From Microbacterium sp. SS28 (lineage in GTDB: Bacteria; Actinomycetota; Actinomycetes; Actinomycetales; Microbacteriaceae), in assembly GCF_022761035.1 (NCBI RefSeq), contig NZ_JAKWJP010000005.1:258794-322793 (forward strand): DNA of 64,000 nucleotides, in the 5' to 3' direction. The notes beneath the pieces were generated by a model that did not search any database, was not told the DNA's origin, and saw only the letters and a program-made list of their open reading frames with translations. This document shows, piece after piece, positions 36,537-45,604 of the stretch (position 1 is the first letter of the stretch; every line of letters begins with the position of its first letter). The position numbers and the translations under genes are program-made.

Positions 36537-38039
36537 ATGACGACGCTGTACAACCCGCTCCTGAACGGCTTCCACCCCGACCCGTCGGTCGTCAAGGCGG
36601 GCGACGCCTGGTATCTCGCGACGAGCACGTTCGAGTACCTGCCCGGCATCCCGATCCACCGCTCGACGGATTTCGAGACGTGGGAGCTCATCGGCCATGT
36701 CGCGACGCGCCCCGGGCAGCTCGCGGTCGAAGAGGTGCCGACGGCCGGCGGCGCGTGGGCCCCGACGATCCGGCACCGGGACGGCGTCTTCCACCTCGTC
36801 ATCACTGACGCGATGGGGCGCGGGATGCTGCACTTCACCGCGACCGACGCCGCGGGCCCGTGGAGCGACGGCGACCTCATCCTCAAGGCCGACGGGTCGG
36901 GCAGCGTCGACGGCATCGACCCCGACATCGCGTGGGACGCCGACGGCACCGTCTACATCACCTACTCGGGCCTCATTCTGGAGGGTGCCGAGATCGGGCA
37001 GCACCTCGGCATCCAGCAGGTGAAGGTCGACCTCGAGCGTCACATCGCGCTCGAAGAGCCCCGCTCGCTGTGGTCGGGGACGGGCGGCGGCTTCCCCGAG
37101 GCCCCGCACCTCTACGAGGTCGACGGTCGCTGGTATCTCATGATCGCCGAGGGCGGCACCGAGCGCGGCCACGGCATCTCGATCGCGCGCGGCGACTCCC
37201 CCGAGGGCCCGTTCGAGACGGCGCCGCAGAATCCGCTCGTCTCGGCCCGCTCCACGACGCGCCCCGTGCAGAACACGGGCCACGGCGACCTCGTGATCGG
37301 CCCCGACGGCGACTGGCTGTGCGTCCTGCTCGGCGTCCGTCCCCGCTCGATGACCCGCGCGTTCTCGGCCCTCGGGCGCGAGACGTTCGTGACCCCCGTG
37401 CACTGGGAGGACGACGGCTGGCCCTCGATCGAGCCCGTGCAGCTCAACGCGCGCCCCGGCACGCGCGTCGAGGTCGCGTTCGATCAGCCGCTCGACGGAG
37501 AGTGGATCTCGATCCGCTCCCTCCCGGGCGATCACGCCGACCTCGCGTCCGGCGCGCTCGTGCTGCACGGCAACGGCTCGACGCTCGATGACCCGCGTCC
37601 CGTCTTCGTCGGACGCCGTCAGGAGCACCTCACGAACTCCGTGACGGTGACGACGGATGCCTCGGCCGGCGTCGGCGGCCTCGCTGTGCGCTACGACGAG
37701 CACTTCCACGTCGAGGTCGAGGCGGGGCAGGGCTCCGTGACCGCCCGCGCCGTCATCAGCGGACTCGTGCAGGAGTGGACGATCCCCTTCGGCGGCGGGA
37801 TCCTCGACCTGCACATCGACTCCCGCAAGCCGGCGCCGACGGGCGGATTCCCCCGCACGGGCGACGAGTTCGACCTCTCCGTGACGATCGACGGTGAGCG
37901 CACGCTCCTCGCGACCGTCGACGGCCGCTTCCTCTCGTCCGAGGTGACGGAGTCCTTCACGGGCCGCGTGATCGGGGTCTACGCGGTCGAGGGAGTTGTA
38001 TCGTTCCAGCGTTGGATCGCCGAAGGAGACGACGAATGA
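36537..38039 (+). CDS. GH43 beta-xylosidase/alpha-L-arabinofuranosidase
   Basis: A 500-residue family-43 glycosidase without signal peptide. The five-bladed propeller carries the general base Asp15 in HPDPSV, the pKa modulator Asp128 in GIDPD and the general acid Glu188 in FPEAPHLY. The opening NPLLNGFHPDPSV...TSTFEYLPGIPI is typical of subfamilies 11/12, whose members are mostly xylosidases with a C-terminal beta-sandwich, present here from about residue 320. The stop overlaps the start of the rhamnosidase gene (ATGA). Substrate assignment is an inference. Confidence 0.9.
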   Translation: MTTLYNPLLNGFHPDPSVVKAGDAWYLATSTFEYLPGIPIHRSTDFETWELIGHVATRPGQLAVEEVPTAGGAWAPTIRHRDGVFHLVITDAMGRGMLHFTATDAAGPWSDGDLILKADGSGSVDGIDPDIAWDADGTVYITYSGLILEGAEIGQHLGIQQVKVDLERHIALEEPRSLWSGTGGGFPEAPHLYEVDGRWYLMIAEGGTERGHGISIARGDSPEGPFETAPQNPLVSARSTTRPVQNTGHGDLVIGPDGDWLCVLLGVRPRSMTRAFSALGRETFVTPVHWEDDGWPSIEPVQLNARPGTRVEVAFDQPLDGEWISIRSLPGDHADLASGALVLHGNGSTLDDPRPVFVGRRQEHLTNSVTVTTDASAGVGGLAVRYDEHFHVEVEAGQGSVTARAVISGLVQEWTIPFGGGILDLHIDSRKPAPTGGFPRTGDEFDLSVTIDGERTLLATVDGRFLSSEVTESFTGRVIGVYAVEGVVSFQRWIAEGDDE

Positions 38040-40852
38040 CCACGCCTTCCCGCATCGCGACGCTCAGAGCCGAACTGCGCGACGACACGGCGTTCGTCGC
38101 CACGGCGACGCCGCGGCTGAGCTGGACGGTCGAGTCCGACGAACCCGGCTGGCTGCAGGCATCCGCCGACCTCACCGACGGTCTCGAGACCGTGACGATC
38201 GACGGCGGCGACAGCGTGCTCGTCGCATGGCCGTTCGCTCCGCTCGCGGTCGGCGAGATCCGGGATGTCGCGGTCCGCGCCCGCTCCACGGCGGGGGCCG
38301 AGACGCCGTGGAGCGACGCGCTCCGCGTCGAGTCCGGGGTCCTCGCCGAGGGCGAGTGGACGGCCCTGCCCGTGGGCCTCGCCGACCCCGAGCGCGAGGC
38401 GCAGCCCGCCCTCGTGCGCACGACCTTCGTGCTCGACCGCCCCGTGCGGCGCGCGCTGCTCTTCTGGACGGCGCTCGGCGTCGCCGAGCCCGAGGTCAAC
38501 GGCACCGCCGTCTCGGACGACGTGCTCTCGCCCGGCTGGACCGCCTACCGCGACCGGCTCGTGCACGAGACCGTCGACGTCACGGCGCTCCTGCGCGAGG
38601 GGGAGAACGTGCTCGGCGCGACGATCGCGGGCGCTTGGTACACCGAGCAGTACGGCTTCCACAACTTCACGAACCGCCTCTACGGCACGCAGCCGTCGTT
38701 CCTCGCGCAGGTGCGCGTCGAGTACGAGGACGGGTCGGTCCAGGTGATCGCCGCGACGGATGCCTCGTGGCAGGCGCGCGGCGACGGTCCCGTCGTCGAC
38801 AGCGGCATCTACCCCGGCGAGCACCAGGACCTCCGACGCGCTATCGCGACCACGACCGGGGCCGGCTGGGCCCCCGCCCGCGTGGGCGCCGCCGCGAACG
38901 CCGGCTACGAGAACGTCCCCGTGCCCGAGGCGCGCATCGCGCCGCCCGTCCGTCGCATCCAGACCCTCCCCGTCGTGGACGTCATCCAGGCGCCCTCCGG
39001 CGGCACGATCCTCGACTTCGGCCAGAACCTCGTGGGGCGCGTGCGCCTGCGGGCGAGCGGCACCGCGGGCACGCGGGTCGTCGTCCGCCACGCCGAGGTC
39101 CTCGAGGACGGCGAGCTCGGCATCCGTCCCCTCCGCAATGCGAAGGCGACGGCCACCTTCGACCTGAGCGGCGGCGAAGACGTCCTCGAGTCGCGCTTCA
39201 GCTTCTACGGGTTCCGGTACGCGCAGGTCACGGGGCTCGACATCGATCCCGCCGGCATCGAGGCGGTCGTCCTCCACACCGACATGACCCGCACGGGCTG
39301 GTTCGACAGCTCGCACGAGCTGCTCGACCGCCTGCACGAGAACGTCGTGTGGGGCATGCGCGGCAACTTCGTGTCGATCCCGACCGACTGCCCGCAGCGC
39401 GACGAGCGCCTCGGCTGGACGGGCGACATCCAGGTCTTCGCGCCCACCGCGAGCTTCCTCTACGACTGCGCCGGGTTCCTCACGTCGTGGCTGCGCGACC
39501 TCGCGCACGAGCAGGCCCGCAACAACGGCGAGGTGCCGCTCGTGATCCCCGCGGCGCTGCCGTCGTTCGGCGGGGTCGGCCCGACGGCGGCGTGGGGCGA
39601 TGCGGCGACCGCCGTGCCCACCGTGCTGCAGGAGCGCTTCGGCGACCTCGGCGTGCTCGAGGCGCAGTACGAGAGCATGAAGTCCTGGACCGACGCCGTC
39701 CTGCGCGACGCCGGGCACCACGGCCCCTGGGCGGGCCGCATGCAGCTGGGCGACTGGCTCGACCCGGCCGCCCCGCCCGACAAGCCGGGGCAGGCCAAGG
39801 TCGACGGCGACATCGTCGCGACCGCGTACCTCGCGCAGTCGCTGCGGCAGGTCGCCGACGCCGCGGCGCTGCTCGGGTTCGATGAGGACGCCGAGGCCTA
39901 CGGCGCTCTCGCCGAGCGCACCCGCGCCGCCTTCGTCTCGCACTACGTGACCCCCGCGGGCCGAATGATGAGCGACGCCCCGACCGCCTACGCCCTCGCG
40001 CTCGAGTTCGACCTCGTGACCGACCCGACGCTGCGCCAGGCGCTCGCCGACCGACTCGCCGCCGTCGTCCGCGAGGGCGGCTACCGCATCGCGACGGGCT
40101 TCGTCGGCACGCCGCTCGTGACCGACGCGCTGAGCGGCGGCGGACACCTCGCCGAGGCGGAGCGCCTGCTGCTGCAGACCGAGTGCCCCTCGTGGCTGTA
40201 CCCCGTCACCATGGGCGCGACGACCGTCTGGGAGCGCTGGGACAGCCTCCTCCCCGACGGCTCGGTCAACCCCGGCGAGATGACGTCGTTCAACCACTAC
40301 GCGCTCGGCGCGGTCGCCGACTGGCTGCACCGCACGGTCGCCGGCCTCGCGCCCGACGCGCCCGGCTACCGCCGCCTGCGCATCGCCCCGCGCCCGCTCG
40401 CCACGCTCGACCACGCCTCCGCGCGGCACATCACGCCCTACGGCGAGGCATCCGTCTCGTGGCGGCGCGAGGGCGACGAGATCGTCGTGACCGCCGTCGT
40501 CCCCGCCAACACGACGGCGATCGTCTCCCTGCCCGGCTCGTCGGCGACGGATGCCGCACTCGAGGTCGGCGCAGGAGCACACGAGTGGCGCGTGACCGCG
40601 ACGCCCGGCGCCCAGACCCCGCCGCTGCCCGGGCTCGACGCGTCGCTTGCCGACATCATCGACGACCCGCGCGCGTACCGCGCCGTGCTCGACGCGCTCG
40701 CGGACTTCGACGCGGAGCGCGCAGAGGCCGTGCGCGCCGAGACGCTGTGGGGCGCGGGCCGCACGCTGCGCTCGGCGCTCATGTTCACGCCGCCGCCGGT
40801 CCTGGACGACATCGACCGCGCCGTCCGCCGGGCTACGGCACACACCGACTGA
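38036..40852 (+). CDS. GH78 alpha-L-rhamnosidase
   Basis: A 938-residue family-78 enzyme releasing alpha-linked L-rhamnose from glycosides or pectin fragments. Two N-terminal beta domains (with WYTEQYGFHNF) precede the (alpha/alpha)6 barrel. The catalytic signature DCPQRDERLGWTGD has Asp456-Glu457, and the general base is expected at Glu733 in VWERWDS. About 75 extra C-terminal residues (864-938, DASLADIIDDP) resemble a helical module also present at the start of the next gene. No signal peptide, so it acts after uptake. Rhamnose released here can enter the rha operon 5 kb downstream. Confidence 0.93.
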   Translation: MTTPSRIATLRAELRDDTAFVATATPRLSWTVESDEPGWLQASADLTDGLETVTIDGGDSVLVAWPFAPLAVGEIRDVAVRARSTAGAETPWSDALRVESGVLAEGEWTALPVGLADPEREAQPALVRTTFVLDRPVRRALLFWTALGVAEPEVNGTAVSDDVLSPGWTAYRDRLVHETVDVTALLREGENVLGATIAGAWYTEQYGFHNFTNRLYGTQPSFLAQVRVEYEDGSVQVIAATDASWQARGDGPVVDSGIYPGEHQDLRRAIATTTGAGWAPARVGAAANAGYENVPVPEARIAPPVRRIQTLPVVDVIQAPSGGTILDFGQNLVGRVRLRASGTAGTRVVVRHAEVLEDGELGIRPLRNAKATATFDLSGGEDVLESRFSFYGFRYAQVTGLDIDPAGIEAVVLHTDMTRTGWFDSSHELLDRLHENVVWGMRGNFVSIPTDCPQRDERLGWTGDIQVFAPTASFLYDCAGFLTSWLRDLAHEQARNNGEVPLVIPAALPSFGGVGPTAAWGDAATAVPTVLQERFGDLGVLEAQYESMKSWTDAVLRDAGHHGPWAGRMQLGDWLDPAAPPDKPGQAKVDGDIVATAYLAQSLRQVADAAALLGFDEDAEAYGALAERTRAAFVSHYVTPAGRMMSDAPTAYALALEFDLVTDPTLRQALADRLAAVVREGGYRIATGFVGTPLVTDALSGGGHLAEAERLLLQTECPSWLYPVTMGATTVWERWDSLLPDGSVNPGEMTSFNHYALGAVADWLHRTVAGLAPDAPGYRRLRIAPRPLATLDHASARHITPYGEASVSWRREGDEIVVTAVVPANTTAIVSLPGSSATDAALEVGAGAHEWRVTATPGAQTPPLPGLDASLADIIDDPRAYRAVLDALADFDAERAEAVRAETLWGAGRTLRSALMFTPPPVLDDIDRAVRRATAHTD

Positions 40853-40902
40853 CGCCTCCATGGCCGGATCCCACCCACACACCTGACCGAAGGGACACAC
40901 CG

Positions 40903-42657
40903 ATGTTCGATCGCGCTTCGACGTTCGGAGAGACGCTCGACCACCCCGCCGGTCGCGCCGTGCTCGAGAAGCACCTGCCCGGCATCGCGGCCTCGCCCAT
41001 GGCCGCCCAGTTCCGGGACGCGCGGCTCGGACAGCTCGTCGCGCTCGCGCAGGAGCTCGAAGACCCGGCCGCGCGCCAGCGGCTCTGGGACGCCCTCGCC
41101 GAGATCGGCGACGGCACGCACGCACCCCGCCAGTACGGACAGGCGATCGAGCCCGATCCCGACTACGAGCAGGGCGACGTCGAGCGCGGCTCCGCGACCG
41201 TCAGCGCCCCCGTGACCGTCGCGAAGTGGGACGTGCTCGAGGTACGCCTGGACGGCCCGTCGCACGGCAACCCGTTCGTCGACGTCGAGCTCGATGCCGT
41301 CTTCACGCGCCCCGACGGCTCGGAGGTGCGCGTCGGCGGCTTCTACGACGGCGACGGCGCCTACCTGATCCGCGCTCTCGCCGACGCGGAGGGCGAGTGG
41401 AGCTTCCTCACGCGCTCGACCGCGCGCTCGCTCGACGGCATCGTCGGCTCCGCGACGGTGGGCGCACCCCGTGAAGGATCGCACGGCCCCGTGGGCGTCG
41501 ACGGCTTCCACTTCCGTCACGCGGACGGCACGCGGCACCTGCCGCTCGGAACGACGGCGTACGCCTGGACGCACCAGGACGACGACCTGCAGGAGCAGAC
41601 CCTCCTCTCGCTCGCCGAGGCGCCGTTCACGAAGATCCGCATGTGCCTGTTCCCGAAGTCCTACCTCTTCAACGCGAACGAGCCTCGCGACTTCGTCTTC
41701 CCCGGCTCACTGGAGGACGGCTTCGACCTCGAACGGTTCGATCCTGCCCACTTCCGGAGGCTCGAGCAGCGCATCGCGCAGCTGGCCGCCCTCGGCATCC
41801 AGGCCGACCTCATCCTCTTCCACGCCTACGACCGCTGGGGCTTCGCCGATCTCGGACCCGCCGTCGACGAGCGATACCTGCGCTACGTCGTGCGACGCCT
41901 CGCGGCATTCGCCAACGTGTGGTGGTCGATGGCCAACGAGTACGACCTCATGTGGTCGAACGAGATCGACGACTGGGAGCGCCTCGCGGCCATCGTCGCC
42001 GAGGAGGACCCCTTCGGGCACCTCAACTCGATCCACAACTGCCGCCCCTTCTACGACTACTCGCAGCCGTGGATCACCCACGTCAGCATCCAGCGCGTCG
42101 ACGTCTACCGCACGGCCGAGAACACCGACGAGTGGCGCGAGCGGTGGGGCAAGCCGATCGTGATCGACGAGTGCGCCTACGAGGGCGACATCGACCAGGG
42201 CTGGGGGAACATCACCGGCGAAGAGATGACGCGCCGCTTCTGGGAGGCAGCCGTCCGCGGCGGATACTGCGGCCACGGCGAGACCTACCTGCCCCACTCC
42301 GACAGCGACGAGGTGCTGTGGTGGTCGAAGGGCGGCGAACTGCACGGCACGTCGCCGGCCCGCATCCGGTTCCTGCTCGATCTGCAGTCCGAGGCGCCTG
42401 AGGGCGTATGGGACCCGCTCCCGTCCGACTGGGACGTCCCGTGGGGCGGCGTCGCGGATTCGCACCGCGTCGCCTACTTCGGCTTCAATCGCCCGCGCTT
42501 CCGCCATGTCGTGCTCCCCGAGGGCGAGTGGACCATCGACGTCATCGACACGTGGAACATGACGGTCCACCGGATGCCCCACACCCACCGCGGCACCGCG
42601 CGGGTCGAGCTGCCGGGCCGTCAGTACATGGCCGTGCGCGCCATCCGCGTGTCCTAG
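40903..42657 (+). CDS. Putative glycoside hydrolase, DUF5060/DUF5605 type
   Basis: A 584-residue protein. Residues 1-72 are a helical module related to the tails of the GH78 and first GH3 enzymes. A DUF5060-like beta-sandwich follows (about 90-190), then a TIM-barrel domain of the GH-A clan: likely acid/base Glu346 in WWSMANEYDLMW and nucleophile Glu423 in IVIDECAYEGDI. A C-terminal beta domain ends the protein. No close characterised enzyme is known to me, so the substrate is open; position as last gene of the rhamnoglycoside operon suggests a core linkage of the same oligosaccharide. Fifty bases separate it from GH78. Confidence 0.82.
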   Translation: MFDRASTFGETLDHPAGRAVLEKHLPGIAASPMAAQFRDARLGQLVALAQELEDPAARQRLWDALAEIGDGTHAPRQYGQAIEPDPDYEQGDVERGSATVSAPVTVAKWDVLEVRLDGPSHGNPFVDVELDAVFTRPDGSEVRVGGFYDGDGAYLIRALADAEGEWSFLTRSTARSLDGIVGSATVGAPREGSHGPVGVDGFHFRHADGTRHLPLGTTAYAWTHQDDDLQEQTLLSLAEAPFTKIRMCLFPKSYLFNANEPRDFVFPGSLEDGFDLERFDPAHFRRLEQRIAQLAALGIQADLILFHAYDRWGFADLGPAVDERYLRYVVRRLAAFANVWWSMANEYDLMWSNEIDDWERLAAIVAEEDPFGHLNSIHNCRPFYDYSQPWITHVSIQRVDVYRTAENTDEWRERWGKPIVIDECAYEGDIDQGWGNITGEEMTRRFWEAAVRGGYCGHGETYLPHSDSDEVLWWSKGGELHGTSPARIRFLLDLQSEAPEGVWDPLPSDWDVPWGGVADSHRVAYFGFNRPRFRHVVLPEGEWTIDVIDTWNMTVHRMPHTHRGTARVELPGRQYMAVRAIRVS

Positions 42658-42665
42658 CCCGATCG

Positions 42666-42706
42666 GACGAGAGGGGGGCCGGATGCTGCCCCGCCCTCCT
42701 CTCGTC
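42666..42706. terminator. Terminator hairpin at the end of the glycoside operon
   Basis: GACGAGAGG (42666-42674) pairs with CCTCTCGTC (42698-42706), and G/C-rich inner bases extend the stem, between the converging DUF5605 and LacI genes. Confidence 0.75.
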
Positions 42707-42796
42707 GTCTGCCCTCCGCCAGCCGCCGTCGAAACCAGGAATGCGGCTCGCTCGGGGCTCGCGAACCGCGAGGCGAGCAGCGCGCGAGCGAGGGCG

Positions 42797-43801
42797 TCAG
42801 CCGGCGGTCGAGGCGCGGACGACGAGCTCGGGCTGGAACCGCACGTTGCGCTCGTAGCCGCCTGCCCCCGCGAGCTCGGCGAGCAGCACGTCGACGGCCG
42901 TGTAGCCGATGAGGGATGCCGGCTGGCGGATCGAGCTCAGGGGGACGACGGTCGCCGCCGCGAAGTCGATGTCGTCGTAGCCGATGAGCGCGATGTCGTC
43001 GGGCACGCGCACGTCGGCCATGAGGCTCAACCCCTGGAGGAGCCCGACGGCGAGCAGATCGTTCGCCGCGAAGACGGCGTCGGGGCGCTCGGCGGCGAGA
43101 CGCGCAACGAGCGCCTCACCCGCCGCCCTGCCCTGCAGCACTGTGAGCGCGGGCGTCTCGACGATCTCGAGCGTGGCACCCTCGGCGGCGTCGACCGCGC
43201 GGCGCGCGCCCTCGAGACGGTCCGCGACCTGGCGGGTCGCGAGCGGTCCGCCGACGAAGGCGATGCGTCGACGGCCCAGCGACAGCAGGTGCGAGACGGC
43301 GAGCTGCCCGCCCTCGATGTCGTCGACCGAGACCGACAGGTACTCCCCGTCGGGGGTCTCGCGGTCGACCAGGACGATCGGCACGCCGGACTCCCGCAGC
43401 CGCGCGAGCGGAGCGAGGTCGTCGCTCGCGGGGGTCACGAGCACGCCGTTGACGCGCTGCTCCTGGAAGAGGTCGAGGTACGCGCCCTCGCGGTCGGCGC
43501 GCTCGTCGCTGCTGCCGAGGAGCACGGTCATGCCGTCTTCAGCGGCGCGCGCCTCGGCGCCGCGGGCGACCTCGGCGAAGAACGGGTTTCCGACGTCGAG
43601 CACGACGAGCCCGATGCAGCGGCTGCGCCCCGCGCGCAGCTGACGGGCGGCGTCGTTGCGCACGTAGCCGAGCTCGGCGATCGCCTGCATGACCCGCTCG
43701 ACGGTCGCGGGGGCGACCTTGGACGGCTGATTGAGCACGTTCGAGACGGTTCCCACCGAGACGGATGCCGCGGAGGCGACATCCTTGACACTCACTGCCA
43801 C
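42797..43801 (-). CDS. LacI-family regulator
   Basis: A 334-residue LacI/GalR repressor. The helix-turn-helix VKDVASAASVSVGTVSNVLN, hinge LGYVRNDAARQLRAGRS and the effector domain (FAANDLLAVGLLQG, LIGYDDIDFAA) are complete. GTG at 43801 follows GGAGG; GTG two codons later is possible. It converges on the glycoside operon and lies 1.8 kb from the rhamnose operon, whose promoter carries a LacI-type site, so it is the best local candidate for a rhamnose regulator. This is inference. Confidence 0.9.
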   Translation of the reverse strand: MAVSVKDVASAASVSVGTVSNVLNQPSKVAPATVERVMQAIAELGYVRNDAARQLRAGRSRCIGLVVLDVGNPFFAEVARGAEARAAEDGMTVLLGSSDERADREGAYLDLFQEQRVNGVLVTPASDDLAPLARLRESGVPIVLVDRETPDGEYLSVSVDDIEGGQLAVSHLLSLGRRRIAFVGGPLATRQVADRLEGARRAVDAAEGATLEIVETPALTVLQGRAAGEALVARLAAERPDAVFAANDLLAVGLLQGLSLMADVRVPDDIALIGYDDIDFAAATVVPLSSIRQPASLIGYTAVDVLLAELAGAGGYERNVRFQPELVVRASTAG

Positions 43802-43927
43802 GTCGCCTCCACTCGTGCCCGATCCTCTCAGAGTGTAGGGCTGCGTACCGTTTCCCCCGGTCGCCGGGTGATAATGGCAGTTGTGTGCCTTCGCCCCCTG
43901 GCACCGCGAATGCCGTTGTGAGGTGAC

Positions 43928-44287
43928 ATGCCGTATCGCGATCAAGCAACGGTCAACATGTGGGTCCACGATTTCCTGACCGCGAGGGATGACGTCGCGA
44001 CCGACGTCTCCGTCCTGGAGAAGGATTTCACCGCCGGACCCGACTCCGGGATGGTGGTCGTCTCACTGCGCAACGCCTCGACCATGACCTACGTCCAGGC
44101 CATCGTCCGCGATGGAATGCCCCGGTGGCTCGTGACGTTCGAGGCCCGCAACGAGAGCTTCGACCTCGACGCCGCAGGCGTCGCGCGCCTCGCGCACGAC
44201 CTGTCGACGCTCGCGCAGATGTGCGACTACCTCCAGGAGCGCACCGACGCCGCCCTGGCGGCGAAGGCGGCTGCGGCCCCGGTCTAG
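43928..44287 (+). CDS. Conserved-looking hypothetical protein, 119 aa
   Basis: A small soluble protein that I do not recognise. It starts MPYRDQATVNMWVHDFL and ends in an Ala-rich helix; no membrane segment, signal peptide, Cys or metal motif is visible. A good Shine-Dalgarno (GTGAGGTGAC) precedes the ATG, and TGATAATG (43869-43876) is a probable -10, so it is likely expressed on its own. It diverges from the LacI gene and converges on the 112-residue membrane protein. Codon use matches its neighbours. Confidence 0.7.
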   Translation: MPYRDQATVNMWVHDFLTARDDVATDVSVLEKDFTAGPDSGMVVVSLRNASTMTYVQAIVRDGMPRWLVTFEARNESFDLDAAGVARLAHDLSTLAQMCDYLQERTDAALAAKAAAAPV

Positions 44288-44311
44288 CGACGCCGCTGCC
44301 GGCGACCCCGG

Positions 44312-44650
44312 TCAGAGGGCCGGTACCACGGTGCCCGCTGCGACGAAGAGCATGACGGCGAGGATGCCGCACGCCGCGGCCGCCGTGTGCAGCTGTCGGT
44401 CGATGCCGTAGAGGGGCAGGCAGGGCGTGCTGCCTGCGGACAGCACGGCGCGCTTCGCGTGCGCGAGCGAGTCGTACCGCCCGACGGCGGTCGACCTGCC
44501 GTCGAAGGCGACGAAGTGGCCGTCGGCCGTCGTGTCGACGTACCCGACGAACTCCCCCGCACGCGAGGCGACGTGGAACCCGGTGTCGGGCTGCGCCCAC
44601 GTGACACGCGTGAGAGACGGAAGCGCAGCCGGGAATGCGGGGGCGCTCAC
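44312..44650 (-). CDS. Hypothetical protein with C-terminal membrane helix, 112 aa
   Basis: Not recognised. The first 85 residues are soluble and end in a basic stretch and LPLYGIDRQLH; the last 22 (CGILAVMLFVAAGTVVPAL region) form one transmembrane helix, so it is probably a tail-anchored protein facing the cytoplasm. Its GTG start overlaps the stop of the DUF7882 gene (GTGA), so the two are co-expressed. The segment GYVDTTADGHFVAFDGRS suggests a small beta-sheet domain. Confidence 0.68.
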   Translation of the reverse strand: MSAPAFPAALPSLTRVTWAQPDTGFHVASRAGEFVGYVDTTADGHFVAFDGRSTAVGRYDSLAHAKRAVLSAGSTPCLPLYGIDRQLHTAAAACGILAVMLFVAAGTVVPAL

Positions 44651-44988
44651 GCGGCACGCACCAGCGTGGGCTTGAGGCTGACCTCTTCCTCGACCTCGGT
44701 GAGATCGATGACGATGCCGTTGGTGGATGTCGCCGCCTGCGCGAGCTGGTTGAGGTAGTCGCGGTCGAGCTGCTCGCTCTCGGCCGACTCGAACTCGAAT
44801 CGCAGCGGGATGGAGCAATGCACCCAGATCGTGGTGCGGCCGGAACCGGAGAAGTACGGGTTCTTGAAGGTCACCGTGAAGCTCTCCGAGCGGCGCAGCT
44901 TGCTGGAGGTCACGACCTTGAGGTGCGAGAGGACGCGGTCGGGAATCTCGACGCCATCGGTTCCCATGCCGTAGTAGAGACGACCCAT
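44647..44988 (-). CDS. DUF7882 family protein
   Basis: A 113-residue protein of the small family common in Microbacteriaceae, recognisable from the start MGRLYYGMGTDGVEIPDR and LSHLKVVTSSKLRRSESFTV. The function is unknown; some members were mislabelled as DNA ligase. It is mostly beta-strand followed by an acidic helix. The ATG at 44988 has AAGGAG six bases upstream. It has a consensus promoter overlapped by a MarR-type palindrome and is divergent from a marR gene. Confidence 0.82.
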   Translation of the reverse strand: MGRLYYGMGTDGVEIPDRVLSHLKVVTSSKLRRSESFTVTFKNPYFSGSGRTTIWVHCSIPLRFEFESAESEQLDRDYLNQLAQAATSTNGIVIDLTEVEEEVSLKPTLVRAA

Positions 44989-45025
44989 TTCAAACTCCTT
45001 CGGGGGGTGAATGATGTTGTTCGTG

Positions 45026-45059
45026 ACGTTACTCACGGTATAAGTAGTTTGTCAAACTA
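45026..45059 (-). promoter_or_regulatory. DUF7882 promoter with MarR-type operator
   Basis: On the minus strand TTGACA (45055-45050), 18 bp, TAACGT (45031-45026) form one of the best promoters in the window. The palindrome TAGTTTG-T-CAAACTA (45045-45059) covers the -35, so a MarR dimer there would block transcription, most likely the product of the divergent gene at 45111. Confidence 0.72.
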
Positions 45060-45110
45060 GAGATTTGGATTCTGTGTATCATGGAGGTCGAGAGGTAGAA
45101 GGGACGTGAC

Positions 45111-45590
45111 ATGGACCGCGACCTTGAGAGCGCGTCCCCCGAGGAACGCGTGGCCGAGGCGTACGACCGGTTCCGCTCGGCGGAGACGTCGATGCGTGAG
45201 CGCGTTCGGGGCCACACGGCGACGAGCGAGAACGAGCTGCGCATGATCCAGTTCCTCGTGAGCGCGGGAGACGCCGGCAAGGACGTCAAACCCGGCGAGC
45301 TCACGCGTCATCTGGGCATCTCATCGGCATCGACGACAGCCCTCATGGACCGCCTCGAACGCGCGGGCAGCCTCGAGCGGTTCGCCCACCCCACCGACCG
45401 TCGCTCGATCCTGATCAGCGCGACGCCGAGCGCCCGCGACAAGGTCAAGGCCACCATCGGCGCCTTTGAGTCCCGCCTCCACGAGCTCAGCGCCGGACTC
45501 TCGGAAGACGCCCGCAACACCGTCGTCGACTTCCTCGATGCGCTCGCCGAGGCCGCCGACGCGGTCGCGGCCGTCGCGCCCGCACGCTGA
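45111..45590 (+). CDS. MarR-family regulator
   Basis: A 159-residue winged-helix protein. DNA-binding region: PGELTRHLGISSASTTALMD, with the wing HPTDRRSILISATPSA. GAAGGG precedes the ATG. It is divergent from the DUF7882 operon, and the palindrome in the gap is its probable operator. The inducer is unknown. Confidence 0.88.
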   Translation: MDRDLESASPEERVAEAYDRFRSAETSMRERVRGHTATSENELRMIQFLVSAGDAGKDVKPGELTRHLGISSASTTALMDRLERAGSLERFAHPTDRRSILISATPSARDKVKATIGAFESRLHELSAGLSEDARNTVVDFLDALAEAADAVAAVAPAR

Positions 45591-45604
45591 TCTCCTGAGC
45601 GGCC

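Noticed and set aside
42797..43801. The second LacI protein as CelR, the cellulase repressor
   Set aside because: It is 23 kb from the cellulase, its recognition helix differs from the CelR form I recall, and no CelR box lies at its own promoter.
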